From the NCBI GenBank assembly GCA_910579145.1, contig CAJTTQ010000078.1, positions 1 through 12,078 on the forward strand: DNA of 12,078 bases, given 5' to 3'. Position 1 is the first letter of the stretch, and each line of letters starts with the position of its first letter. Made by a program: the position numbers and the translations under genes. The notes beneath the pieces are model-generated. The model was not told the origin of the DNA and did not search any database. It worked only from the letters and a program-made list of their open reading frames with translations. Below are positions 1 to 6,601 of this stretch, piece by piece. The stretch comes from an uncultured Eubacterium sp. (GTDB lineage: Bacteria > Bacillota > Clostridia > Lachnospirales > Lachnospiraceae).

Positions 1-33
1 AGTTATGCCCAAAAGTCAAAACAAAATTTCTTT

Positions 34-2091
34 CTATTTTTTCAAAAAAACACTTGACTTTTTATTAGCAGGCTTTTTACCTTGAATCGGAAAATAAGTC
101 TTTTCCTTAATCGTCTTTTTCGTTTTCTTCTTAAATTTAAACGTATATTTTTTCCGATATACTCCCTTATCCGCACTGCATTCCGCTATACACAATTCAC
201 TATCACCCTGTTTCCCGGATGCTATATAGATCGTATTATCCCCGCCCTGATCAATGGATTGCATGGATTTAGGAAGTATATAGTTGGAGGTATCTTTCTT
301 CATCGTAAAAGATGTCTTATATTTCAGTAATTTAGATTTCGCGAACGAGATCTTTTTCTTTTGTACCAGTTTTTCTTTTATATTCGAACCAAACGAATAT
401 GTACCTACCTGAACTGCCTGATCCTCCTTCCGGCGCTTCCAGATAACAATCCTGTCCTCGCCCTTCAGACCGACATCCACACGATTAAGTCTGCCAAATC
501 TCTGCTTTTTCTTGTTGGAGTATGTCACTCCCACCAGTTTTCCACAGTCTTTTTCTTTAATTTTCGCATCCTTTTTAAACTCAACACAAACCACCTGTGT
601 ACAGAAATTCTTTAAAATCTGACTCAATTTTTTCTTCTTTTTCTTGGCCTCCTGCTGTGCCTTCTTTTTTTCCTCCTTTGTTAGTACATACGTTTTTCCT
701 GTCAGAAGAAAATATTCTTTTTCCTTTTCCCCGTCTTTATACACAAAAGACTCCAGACTTTGCGTATGTCCAAAATTCTTTAATGTCATCCATCCTTTAA
801 TCCTTGCTACCTTCTTTTTTCCCTTCTCTTCTTCCAACTGCATTTTCATCAAAACTGCATTCTTCCCACAATGTACTACCCCATATGCGTACTTTTCCCC
901 GTTCTTCCCTTTCACTTTCCCCATACAAAAATTCTGAAAAGCCTTCTTCCTATAAGGAGTTTTCTCACCTTTCACCTCATAAACCGCGGACACCTTTCGC
1001 GGAATCGTCTTCTTCGGCACCGCCTCCGTCTTCTTCGCCGCCTTCGCTCTGGACCGCAGCATATTACCGCCGCCCTGCGACTCTAGATAATCCAGATAAT
1101 CCGAATACTCTAAAAAGTCATCTTCTGTCAATCCCTCTACTGCCTCCGGCGTCTCCCAATCCTCTTCATCCTCACCCGGCTCGGCCGTACTTACCGAAAA
1201 GAGATCCTGTGCCTCCACTTTAACATCGCCCGGCGATTTTTTAGCGATAAAACCAAAGGAACAGGTCTGCTTTGCTGCTATGTTCTGATTATACCCCATA
1301 TTTTTAAATAAGTACACCTTTTCATTATCATCATTCGTATATTCGCTCTCTATCGAGGCGTTCCAGATCTGCTGGATATCGAGATTTGTCGCAATTTCCA
1401 GTTTCCAGTCTTCGATCCGGAGGTCGGATTTATTCTCTACCCGGATCTCTCCCGAAACATATCCCGGCCATGCCGAAGACTCATGATATGTCACAGAATA
1501 ATTATCCTCATTGATCTCAACGGTATCATTGATCAGGTATTCATTTAAAATATCCCCGGCTTCCCCGGCAAATTTCGCCGTGATCCCAAACGATACGCTG
1601 CCATTGGCCGGAATATCCTGATTCCAGTCAAGGCACTTTATCGTATAGGAATTTTCCTCATGTGCGGTGATCTGGGCATTCCAGATATGCTCGATCTCAT
1701 CCCCGTAGTCAAACGCTACCGCCCAGTTATCAATCGTCTCATCTGTCAGGTTCGTAACCGTAACTTCCGCGTTATAGTGGTTCTCCCAGCGCTCTTTGAT
1801 ATCCATGTTCACGCTGATTGTGTCATCGATATAATAGTCATCCTCATCGTCGTCTCCTTCGTCATCGTCCTCCTCTTCCTCGTCATACACATCATCATCG
1901 TCCCACGCCTCTTCTTCCTCTTCCCAGGAATCCAGCACATCTTCGTCCACTTCGATCGGCTCTTCTTCCTCTACCCAGTCGATATACTCGTCATCACTTC
2001 CCGCCTTTGCTTTTACCGGTCTTCCCCCTAAGTCACAGATCAATACCGAAAACGCCAGCAGCAACACGATTACCTTTTTTACATGTTTCAT
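34..2091 (-). CDS. Secreted protein with two CBM2-like domains, an acidic N-terminus and a lysine-rich C-terminus
   Basis: 685 residues. Residues 1-30 form a Sec signal peptide: basic MKHVKK, a hydrophobic core at about 7-19, and a plausible AKA cleavage site near 28-30. Residues 31-90 are about 65% Asp/Glu. Two repeats follow, at about 95-175 and 200-285. Each has the layout of family 2 carbohydrate-binding modules: a V-T-V-T-N or I-R-V-E-N strand, a D-N-W or E-D-W turn, an I-W-N-A motif, a (W/Y)-N-Q-(D/N)-I turn, and a final S-F-G-(I/F) strand. Residues 345-685 are lysine-rich, including six consecutive lysines at 483-488. Two similar stretches occur there (GHTQSLE near 441 and MQSID near 610, each followed by Tyr/Phe-rich strands and Gly), hinting at a repeated beta fold such as a propeller. 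No catalytic motif or sortase signal was recognised. It has its own promoter and lies 91 bp beyond the kinase gene. The ATG is preceded by GGAAGG at a short distance. Carbohydrate binding is inferred; the role is unknown. Confidence 0.8.
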   Translation of the reverse strand: MKHVKKVIVLLLAFSVLICDLGGRPVKAKAGSDDEYIDWVEEEEPIEVDEDVLDSWEEEEEAWDDDDVYDEEEEDDDEGDDDEDDYYIDDTISVNMDIKERWENHYNAEVTVTNLTDETIDNWAVAFDYGDEIEHIWNAQITAHEENSYTIKCLDWNQDIPANGSVSFGITAKFAGEAGDILNEYLINDTVEINEDNYSVTYHESSAWPGYVSGEIRVENKSDLRIEDWKLEIATNLDIQQIWNASIESEYTNDDNEKVYLFKNMGYNQNIAAKQTCSFGFIAKKSPGDVKVEAQDLFSVSTAEPGEDEEDWETPEAVEGLTEDDFLEYSDYLDYLESQGGGNMLRSRAKAAKKTEAVPKKTIPRKVSAVYEVKGEKTPYRKKAFQNFCMGKVKGKNGEKYAYGVVHCGKNAVLMKMQLEEEKGKKKVARIKGWMTLKNFGHTQSLESFVYKDGEKEKEYFLLTGKTYVLTKEEKKKAQQEAKKKKKKLSQILKNFCTQVVCVEFKKDAKIKEKDCGKLVGVTYSNKKKQRFGRLNRVDVGLKGEDRIVIWKRRKEDQAVQVGTYSFGSNIKEKLVQKKKISFAKSKLLKYKTSFTMKKDTSNYILPKSMQSIDQGGDNTIYIASGKQGDSELCIAECSADKGVYRKKYTFKFKKKTKKTIKEKTYFPIQGKKPANKKSSVFLKK

Positions 2092-2123
2092 ATCCTTCCA
2101 CGTTCTCCCTTCTTAAATCGTAT

Positions 2124-2153
2124 GATGTTAAATTTCCTCCATAGCATAACATC
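2124..2153. repeat. Inverted repeat over the -10 box upstream of the CBM2-like gene
   Basis: A perfect 8-bp inverted repeat, TGATGTTA at 2123-2130 and TAACATCA at 2147-2154, separated by 16 bp. Its right arm overlaps the predicted minus-strand -10 hexamer at 2143-2148, and its left arm lies just past the predicted start of transcription. This is a suitable place for a repressor operator. It could also fold in RNA with a GGAGG stretch in the loop. There is no U-run, so a terminator is unlikely. Confidence 0.4.
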
Positions 2154-2171
2154 ACATCTCCCCTATTACAA
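2143..2171 (-). promoter_or_regulatory. Predicted promoter of the CBM2-like protein gene
   Basis: On the minus strand, TTGTAA (2166-2171) and TATGCT (2143-2148) are separated by exactly 17 bp. The predicted start near 2136 gives a leader of about 45 nt. The -10 box is imperfect (4 of 6), so this is moderate evidence. Read-through from the upstream kinase gene is also possible, because no terminator is visible between them. Confidence 0.45.
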
Positions 2172-2182
2172 TATCATTGTCG

Positions 2183-3508
2183 TCAATGGTTGGTTTCTGT
2201 CGTAGAAGGTTTGTTTTTTTGATCATATAGTATGATGCACAACCGAAACTTTCCTTCAGACTGTTCATAACTAAACTTTCCGCTATATCGTCGTACCGAT
2301 TGTATCACATTTTGAATTCCATAACCATGCCCTTTCGCATCCTCCTTCGTTGTCACCAGATTTCCTCCCCGGATATTCAATGTATGACAACAGGTATTTT
2401 CTTCCTGGATCATGATCATTTGCTGCTCATATCGGATATGTACCTCGATGTTCCGGTTTTCCTCCCCGCATTGTCCAGCCGCCTCCTCGGCATTTTTAAG
2501 AATATTATAAAAAATGGTGCAGAGATCAAATGGCTCCACAAAACAATCCGCTGGAAGGCGGCCCCCGACGCAAAGCCGGATTTTCTTCTCGCTGCACCGC
2601 TCGGTAAACTGGTTTAAAATCGCATCGACAACCCCATTCCCGACAACGATACTTTCCTTCTTCTTCTCAAGTATTTGAAAAATCCTCTCCATGTACCTGA
2701 CAATCTCTTCACTTTTTCCCCGCTCTGCCATCCGGCCGATCGTCCGCATATGATCGCGCATATCGTGGCGGAACCGCTTTGTATCCTCCTCTTTTTTCTC
2801 TAAATACTGATAATGCTGTTCCTGTGCGGCCAAAAACTTCTGATTCAGCACTAAATGTTCCTGATACAAATAGTTATCGGATGCCAATAGCAAAACCAGC
2901 GCCATCTGAACCAACACCCCAAGTGCCAATAACAGAAAAACAAAATAAAGAGAAGTTCTTTCCCTTGCGAATTTTTCCCAGACCAGGGTAAGCGAAATCT
3001 GCTGCATAAAAACCATCGCAGAAAAAAACACAAAATACCGTATCGGCATTCCCCGCAGTCCCTGCGCATTTCTTCGATTTAACATCCAAACACTGACACT
3101 CAGAAAAAGAATCGTCACGATAGACGCGCAGACTCCTTCCATCGCCACGTGCATCACGCCGAACGTCCCAAAAATGATCTGAACGATCGTGCTGTTGATC
3201 CCGTCGATCAACCCCAGTGTAATGGCTGCCCAACATGTAAGTCCTATGATGCGATACACTTTATCCTTATACGTAACCAAAGATGTGAATAATACAAAAA
3301 ACAAATATGGCACCATCGGATTGATCCACTGCTGTGTCCATACGATCATATAGGAAAAAACAACTGTCGCGAGAAGATCAACCGCCAATACCGTTCTTCT
3401 TTTTCTTACATCCAAATGAAAACCGCGACAAAAGAGGATAAAAATTTTTAACAATTCCAAAAGCAATTCCTGAAACATTTCCTGAAACATTTCCAAATTA
3501 TCCCACAT
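2183..3508 (-). CDS. GHKL-family sensor histidine kinase, AgrC-like, no partner regulator nearby
   Basis: 441 residues. An integral-membrane sensor half contains about six hydrophobic segments (roughly 45-57, 65-77, 88-112, 126-143, 158-176, 187-208). A charged linker leads to the phospho-acceptor box RHDMRDH, with His248 as the likely autophosphorylated residue. The ATPase half shows an N-box, NILKNAEEA at about 335-343, and a G-box, GHGYG at about 393-397. Both are typical of the GHKL/HATPase_c_5 group that includes AgrC and VirS-type kinases. A longer reading from a GTG at 3535 exists, but ATG 3508 is preceded by GAGG at good spacing, and that site overlaps the tadA stop codon. The gene therefore follows tadA by 7 nt and is probably translationally coupled to it. 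Such kinases normally sit beside a LytTR response regulator; none is present in this window. The ligand is unknown; a peptide is common in the family. Confidence 0.88.
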   Translation of the reverse strand: MWDNLEMFQEMFQELLLELLKIFILFCRGFHLDVRKRRTVLAVDLLATVVFSYMIVWTQQWINPMVPYLFFVLFTSLVTYKDKVYRIIGLTCWAAITLGLIDGINSTIVQIIFGTFGVMHVAMEGVCASIVTILFLSVSVWMLNRRNAQGLRGMPIRYFVFFSAMVFMQQISLTLVWEKFARERTSLYFVFLLLALGVLVQMALVLLLASDNYLYQEHLVLNQKFLAAQEQHYQYLEKKEEDTKRFRHDMRDHMRTIGRMAERGKSEEIVRYMERIFQILEKKKESIVVGNGVVDAILNQFTERCSEKKIRLCVGGRLPADCFVEPFDLCTIFYNILKNAEEAAGQCGEENRNIEVHIRYEQQMIMIQEENTCCHTLNIRGGNLVTTKEDAKGHGYGIQNVIQSVRRYSGKFSYEQSEGKFRLCIILYDQKNKPSTTETNH

Positions 3509-3515
3509 GTAATCC

Positions 3516-4004
3516 TCACTCGTCCTCCCCGGCACCCTGCCTGTCCCTTTTTCTCAGCCGCAGTTCACGGAAAAATCCGCTCATCATCTGACCGCATTCC
3601 TCCCCAAGTACTCCGGTCTGCACCTCAACCTTATGATTAAAGCCCTCCATATGGAGCAGATTGACAACAGACCCGGCACATCCCGCTTTTGCATTCATAC
3701 TTCCAATCACGATCCGGGGAATCCTCGCCTGCACGATCGCTCCGGCGCACATAGGGCACGGTTCCAGCGTAACATACATCGTACAGTCCTCCAACCGCCA
3801 GTCGCCGACGACGCGGCTTGCCTTATGGATCGCTATGATTTCAGCATGCGCCAGCGTATTTTTCTTCTCATTTCGTTTATTATACCCCCGGGCGATTATA
3901 CGGCCGTCGCTTACGATCACACAGCCGATCGGCGTTTCATTTTTCACGTATGCCTTCTTCGCCTGCCGGATGGCTTCCCTCATATATTTTTCGTCGTTAT
4001 CCAT
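3516..4004 (-). CDS. tadA: tRNA-specific adenosine(34) deaminase TadA
   Basis: 162 residues, the usual length. The enzyme deaminates A34 to inosine at the wobble position of tRNA-Arg(ACG), so that one tRNA reads several CGN codons; it acts in the cytoplasm as a dimer. The zinc-binding catalytic core of the cytidine/deoxycytidylate deaminase fold is intact: HAE at 53-55 (His53 zinc ligand, Glu55 proton shuttle) and PCPMC at 82-86 (Cys83 and Cys86 zinc ligands). The substrate-pocket stretch T-P-I-G-C at 24-28 is also present. The ATG is preceded by AGGGGG at good spacing. The basic, then acidic, C-terminal tail (RKRDRQGAGEDE) is not conserved in the family. It is the first gene of a probable transcript with the downstream sensor kinase, an unusual pairing; in many Firmicutes tadA lies near dnaX instead. 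Confidence 0.95.
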   Translation of the reverse strand: MDNDEKYMREAIRQAKKAYVKNETPIGCVIVSDGRIIARGYNKRNEKKNTLAHAEIIAIHKASRVVGDWRLEDCTMYVTLEPCPMCAGAIVQARIPRIVIGSMNAKAGCAGSVVNLLHMEGFNHKVEVQTGVLGEECGQMMSGFFRELRLRKRDRQGAGEDE

Positions 4005-4073
4005 ATGTTCCCCCTGCTCTCAAAACCATATTTTTTCATAGAACCCGGTCAAGATACGCTCCCGCCGTCCATG

Positions 4074-4087
4074 AACAAGCTCTTGTT
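4074..4087. repeat. 14-bp palindrome in the tadA leader
   Basis: AACAAGCTCTTGTT has two perfect 6-bp arms around a 2-bp centre. It lies about 70 bp upstream of the tadA start codon and downstream of the predicted promoter. It could be a small operator or a chance palindrome; the 2-nt loop is too tight for a good RNA hairpin. Confidence 0.3.
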
Positions 4088-4123
4088 GTAATCTCTTCCT
4101 TTCTTTACAAATTGTCAGCTAAG

Positions 4124-4192
4124 CTACGTTTCTCATTGATCCTCTACGTTTTACTATATCATATTTGTTCTTTTTTACAATCCCAAAACGTA
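4124..4192. repeat. Three copies of a TACGTTT motif around the tadA promoter
   Basis: CTACGTTT occurs at 4124-4131 and 4144-4151, spaced exactly 20 bp (about two helical turns). A related inverted copy, AAAACGTA, is at 4185-4192, just outside the predicted -35 box. The motifs therefore flank the predicted tadA promoter at 4153-4180 on both sides, as operator half-sites might. Chance cannot be excluded. Confidence 0.3.
4153..4180 (-). promoter_or_regulatory. Predicted promoter of the tadA-kinase transcript
   Basis: On the minus strand, TTGTAA (4175-4180) and TATAGT (4153-4158) are separated by 16 bp. Transcription would begin near 4146, giving an untranslated leader of about 140 nt before tadA. 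Confidence 0.5.
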
Positions 4193-4216
4193 AAAAAGAC
4201 ATCTTACAGATCTGAT

Positions 4217-4245
4217 TTGACCAGCCTGTTCCCTTATGATATGAT
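4217..4245 (+). promoter_or_regulatory. Predicted promoter of prmA
   Basis: TTGACC at 4217-4222 and TATGAT at 4240-4245 are separated by exactly 17 bp, each matching the sigma-A consensus at five of six positions. Transcription would start near 4252, about 74 nt before the prmA ATG. Confidence 0.7.
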
Positions 4246-4325
4246 TAGGTTATATAACATTCACTAGATTTAACCATTTTTAGCATCATACCAATTTTTA
4301 AACAACAGCAGAAAAGAGGAATCAT

Positions 4326-5345
4326 ATGAAATGGATCAAATTTACACTGGATACACATACAGACGCCGTCGACATCCTGAGCTATATGCTGGATGAAATC
4401 GGTGTGGAAGGTATTGAAATCGAAGATCATGTACCACTGAGCGAGGCAGACAAAAAACAGATGTATGTCGATATCCTTCCAGACCCCGAAGAGAACGATG
4501 GCTCTGCCAAAGTGCATTTCTATATGGAACCGGAAAACGGTAACCCGGAGCAGATCATACTGGATGTACAGCATATCTTTCAGGAAATCAAACCCTACAC
4601 AAATATCGGGAAAGGCACCGTCAGCCTTTCCGAAACGGAAGACAAAGACTGGATGAACAACTGGAAAACTTTTTTTCAGCCATTCCGCGCGGCAGAACAC
4701 GTCATTGTCAAGCCGACATGGGAAACTTGTTCTCTAGCGGACTACTCACCGGAACACGACATCGTTGTCGACATTGACCCCGGGATCGCTTTTGGCACCG
4801 GTACACACGAGACAACTAAACTGTGCATACAGGCGCTTTCCAAATACGGGTGTGAGAAAAAACGGATACTAGACGTCGGGTGCGGGAGCGGCATCCTTGC
4901 GATTGCCGCCCTGAAACTCGGTGCCTCTTTTGCTGCTGCTACCGATATTGACGAAATAGCTGTCGGTGTGGCAAGGGAAAATATGCACATAAACCGTATT
5001 TCCGACGATCGATTCCGCCTGTTTACCGGCAATCTGCTGGACAATACACACGCCGACCTCTCGTACACTTACGCCGCCCCTTCTGCCGCGGCAGGAACAA
5101 ACGAAACTTCTTTGAGCACTCAGCTTGGAAACGATTTTGACATCGTGACCGCAAACATCCTTGCCGACGTGATCATGCCGCTTTCTGGTGTCATCCGACC
5201 TCATATGGCAGACGGGGGACTGTTTATTTCCTCCGGCATCATTGATACACGGGCAGATGAAGTAGAAAATACGCTTCGGAAAAATGGGTTTTTAATTGAA
5301 GGAAAAGAAGTACTCGGGGAATGGGTGTGTTTTGTTTGCCGGTAA
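4326..5345 (+). CDS. prmA: Ribosomal protein L11 methyltransferase PrmA
   Basis: 339 residues. PrmA uses S-adenosylmethionine to trimethylate lysines and the N-terminus of ribosomal protein L11. The N-terminal substrate-recognition domain (about 1-95) leads into the family hallmark DPGIAFGTGTHETT (151-164). Then follow the SAM-binding motif I, LDVGCGSG (182-189), an acidic motif II near Asp207, and the substrate-side TANILADV (275-282). The protein is longer than many PrmA proteins (about 290-320) because of an Ala/Ser/Thr-rich insertion at roughly 243-268, between the motif II strand and the D-I-V-T-A-N-I strand; the flanking core is intact and in frame. AGAGGA precedes the ATG by about 6 nt. 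It is monocistronic, divergent from tadA and convergent with pta, with its own promoter and terminator. Confidence 0.95.
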   Translation: MKWIKFTLDTHTDAVDILSYMLDEIGVEGIEIEDHVPLSEADKKQMYVDILPDPEENDGSAKVHFYMEPENGNPEQIILDVQHIFQEIKPYTNIGKGTVSLSETEDKDWMNNWKTFFQPFRAAEHVIVKPTWETCSLADYSPEHDIVVDIDPGIAFGTGTHETTKLCIQALSKYGCEKKRILDVGCGSGILAIAALKLGASFAAATDIDEIAVGVARENMHINRISDDRFRLFTGNLLDNTHADLSYTYAAPSAAAGTNETSLSTQLGNDFDIVTANILADVIMPLSGVIRPHMADGGLFISSGIIDTRADEVENTLRKNGFLIEGKEVLGEWVCFVCR

Positions 5346-5355
5346 GCACTGATTT

Positions 5356-5392
5356 AAAAAGGAGCAGATATCCTAAAATACCTGCTCCTTTT
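5356..5392. terminator. Bidirectional intrinsic terminator between prmA and pta
   Basis: A perfect stem of GGAGCAG (5361-5367) and CTGCTCC (5382-5388) encloses a 14-nt loop. It is flanked by five A residues on the left and TTTT then TATATTTT on the right, so the A/T flanks extend the pairing to 11 bp. It ends prmA transcripts on the plus strand and, with the A-run read as a U-run, pta transcripts on the minus strand. Confidence 0.88.
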
Positions 5393-5445
5393 ATATTTTC
5401 ACTTACTTGATTTCCCTATTTGACCAAACTCCCACACACTGTTTT

Positions 5446-6423
5446 TCACGCCAGCGCCGCCGTCACGATCGCCATCGAATACACTTCGCTGGCATTACAC
5501 CCTCTAGACAGATCGTTGATCGGCGCATTCAGTCCGAGAAGAATCGGGCCGTAAGCCTCGAATCCTCCGAGACGCTGCGCGATCTTATAACCAATATTCC
5601 CAGAACTGATGTCAGGGAAAATAAATGTATTGGCATATCCAGCTACTTCGGACTCTGGACACTTCGTCCTCGCCACACGCGGAGACACGGCGGCGTCAAA
5701 CTGTACCTCGCCCTCGATCGGAAGATCGGGCGCTGCTTTTTTCGTCTTTTCAGCCGCATTCCGCATCTTATCCACATCCTCCCCGGCTCCCGAACCATGT
5801 GTCGAATAGCTGAGGAAGGCAAGCTTTGGATCCACACCGAAAATCTTCGCACAATCCGCCAGTTCCAGCGCGATCTCAACCAGCTCATCCTCGGTAGGCT
5901 TTATATTGATGGCACAATCCCCCATCGCCAGCACCGCATTTTCTCCAGTAGCAGACGCGCGCACCAGAATGAAACAAGAAGAAACGATGGAATTTTCCGG
6001 TTTTGTCTTAATGATCTGCAAAGCCGGACGAACCGTATCCGCAGTAGAATATGTAGCTCCTCCGAGCAGCGAATCCGCGATTCCCATCTTCACAAGCATC
6101 GTTCCGAAATAATTGGCCTGGGACAGTAACTCTCTAGCCTTTTCCTGTGTCATCCCCTTATTTTTCCGGATCTCACAAAAACAGTCCACCATTTCATCAA
6201 ACCCGTCATAATGCAGCGGATCGATTATCTCAGCTCCGCGGATATTAAAACCGCTGTCCTCTGCCGCAATCGCAATCTCCTCTGGATCACCTACAAGGAT
6301 CGGGGAGAGGAACGTACTCGCAAGAAGACGAGAAGAAGCCTCGAGAATACGTGGATCACTTCCCTCCGTAAATACAATTTTCTTTGGATTCTTTTTTAAA
6401 ATACTGATTAACTGACCAAACAT
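5446..6423 (-). CDS. pta: Phosphate acetyltransferase (phosphotransacetylase)
   Basis: 325 residues, the compact class I length. The enzyme interconverts acetyl-CoA plus phosphate with acetyl phosphate plus CoA, the step before acetate kinase in acetate formation. The PTA_PTB fold is recognisable from end to end: V-F-T-E-G-S-D near the start, the L-S-Y-S-T-H-G-S-G stretch at about 204-212, GEVQFDAAV near 238, and the active-site motif N-D-L-S-R-G-C near 303-309, where Ser306 and Arg307 match the known catalytic Ser-Arg pair. The acidic residue a few positions later is Glu313 where several characterised enzymes have Asp. A start at 6435 (MRVN) is possible, but that ATG lies inside the ribosome-binding region; GAGGG stands 5 nt before ATG 6423, so the shorter form is chosen. 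ackA is not adjacent: the gene ends at a terminator facing prmA. Confidence 0.95.
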   Translation of the reverse strand: MFGQLISILKKNPKKIVFTEGSDPRILEASSRLLASTFLSPILVGDPEEIAIAAEDSGFNIRGAEIIDPLHYDGFDEMVDCFCEIRKNKGMTQEKARELLSQANYFGTMLVKMGIADSLLGGATYSTADTVRPALQIIKTKPENSIVSSCFILVRASATGENAVLAMGDCAINIKPTEDELVEIALELADCAKIFGVDPKLAFLSYSTHGSGAGEDVDKMRNAAEKTKKAAPDLPIEGEVQFDAAVSPRVARTKCPESEVAGYANTFIFPDISSGNIGYKIAQRLGGFEAYGPILLGLNAPINDLSRGCNASEVYSMAIVTAALA

Positions 6424-6437
6424 ATTTACCCTCATTT

Positions 6438-6466
6438 CCGCAAAGCCATTTGTACCGGCTTTCGCT
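6438..6466 (-). repeat. Hairpin in the pta leader just upstream of the ribosome-binding site
   Basis: On the plus strand, GCAAAGCC and GGCTTTCGC enclose ATTTGTACC: six perfect pairs (AAAGCC/GGCTTT) plus an outer GC/GC pair across a bulge. In the minus-strand transcript this hairpin ends only a few nt before the GAGGG of pta, so it could affect translation. It is not followed by a U-run. Confidence 0.45.
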
Positions 6467-6485
6467 TTATTTCATTACTCTCATG

Positions 6486-6540
6486 TTTGTGACTCGCTGC
6501 AACACGGCTAAATCATGCCACTACCAAGCGCAGTCACAAA
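6486..6540 (-). ncRNA. Structured 5' leader element of pta, unknown class
   Basis: A perfect 9-bp inverted repeat (TTTGTGACT at 6486-6494, AGTCACAAA at 6532-6540) continues inward after a one-base bulge with CGCT (6495-6498) pairing AGCG (6527-6530), giving 13 pairs. The 28-nt interior contains a smaller hairpin, GGC (6506-6508) with GCC (6517-6519), extendable by wobble pairs in the minus-strand RNA. The element begins about 8 nt after the predicted pta transcription start and lies about 60 nt before the pta start codon, where a cis-regulatory RNA would be expected. I do not recognise a known riboswitch consensus. A DNA-binding role for the two arms is possible but the spacing is large for one dimer. 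Confidence 0.45.
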
Positions 6541-6554
6541 ATCACTCTATATTT

Positions 6555-6582
6555 ATCATAACAATTTTTTCACAAAAAACAA
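6555..6582 (-). promoter_or_regulatory. Predicted promoter of pta
   Basis: On the minus strand, TTGTTT (6577-6582) and TATGAT (6555-6560) are separated by 16 bp in a strongly AT-rich stretch. Transcription would start near 6548, leaving a leader of about 125 nt. No terminator is visible after the permease gene that ends at 6602, so pta may also receive read-through. Confidence 0.5.
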
Positions 6583-6601
6583 GTATTAATTTTATAGATT
6601 A

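Larger units (their letters stand above)
4005..4325. other. Divergent intergenic region between tadA and prmA
   Basis: No convincing gene is seen in these 321 bases. The region holds a minus-strand promoter for tadA with a leader of about 140 nt, and a plus-strand promoter for prmA with a leader of about 75 nt. It also holds a short perfect palindrome at 4074-4087 (AACAAG, CT, CTTGTT) and repeated CTACGTTT motifs around 4124-4151. The prmA ribosome-binding site is AGAGGA at 4314-4319. Confidence 0.7.

Noticed and set aside
11..62. 9-bp inverted repeat AAAAGTCAA/TTGACTTTT spanning the end of the first gene, as a possible terminator
   Set aside because: The loop is about 34 nt, half of the stem lies inside the coding region, and the minus-strand arm is followed by GGGC rather than a U-run. 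It could only be called with low confidence.
644..1223. Several open frames on the plus strand opposite the secreted-protein gene
   Set aside because: They follow the codon bias of the minus-strand gene in antisense, are rich in Pro/Ser/Phe, and lack ribosome-binding sites.
3509..3535. Nine-residue longer start for the sensor kinase (GTG at 3535)
   Set aside because: ATG 3508 has a GAGG site at good spacing, while the GTG would overlap the tadA end by 20 nt with no clear site of its own.
4245..4700. A 151-codon minus-strand frame opposite the start of prmA
   Set aside because: It is antisense to a confident PrmA gene, is cysteine/phenylalanine-rich, and has no family resemblance.
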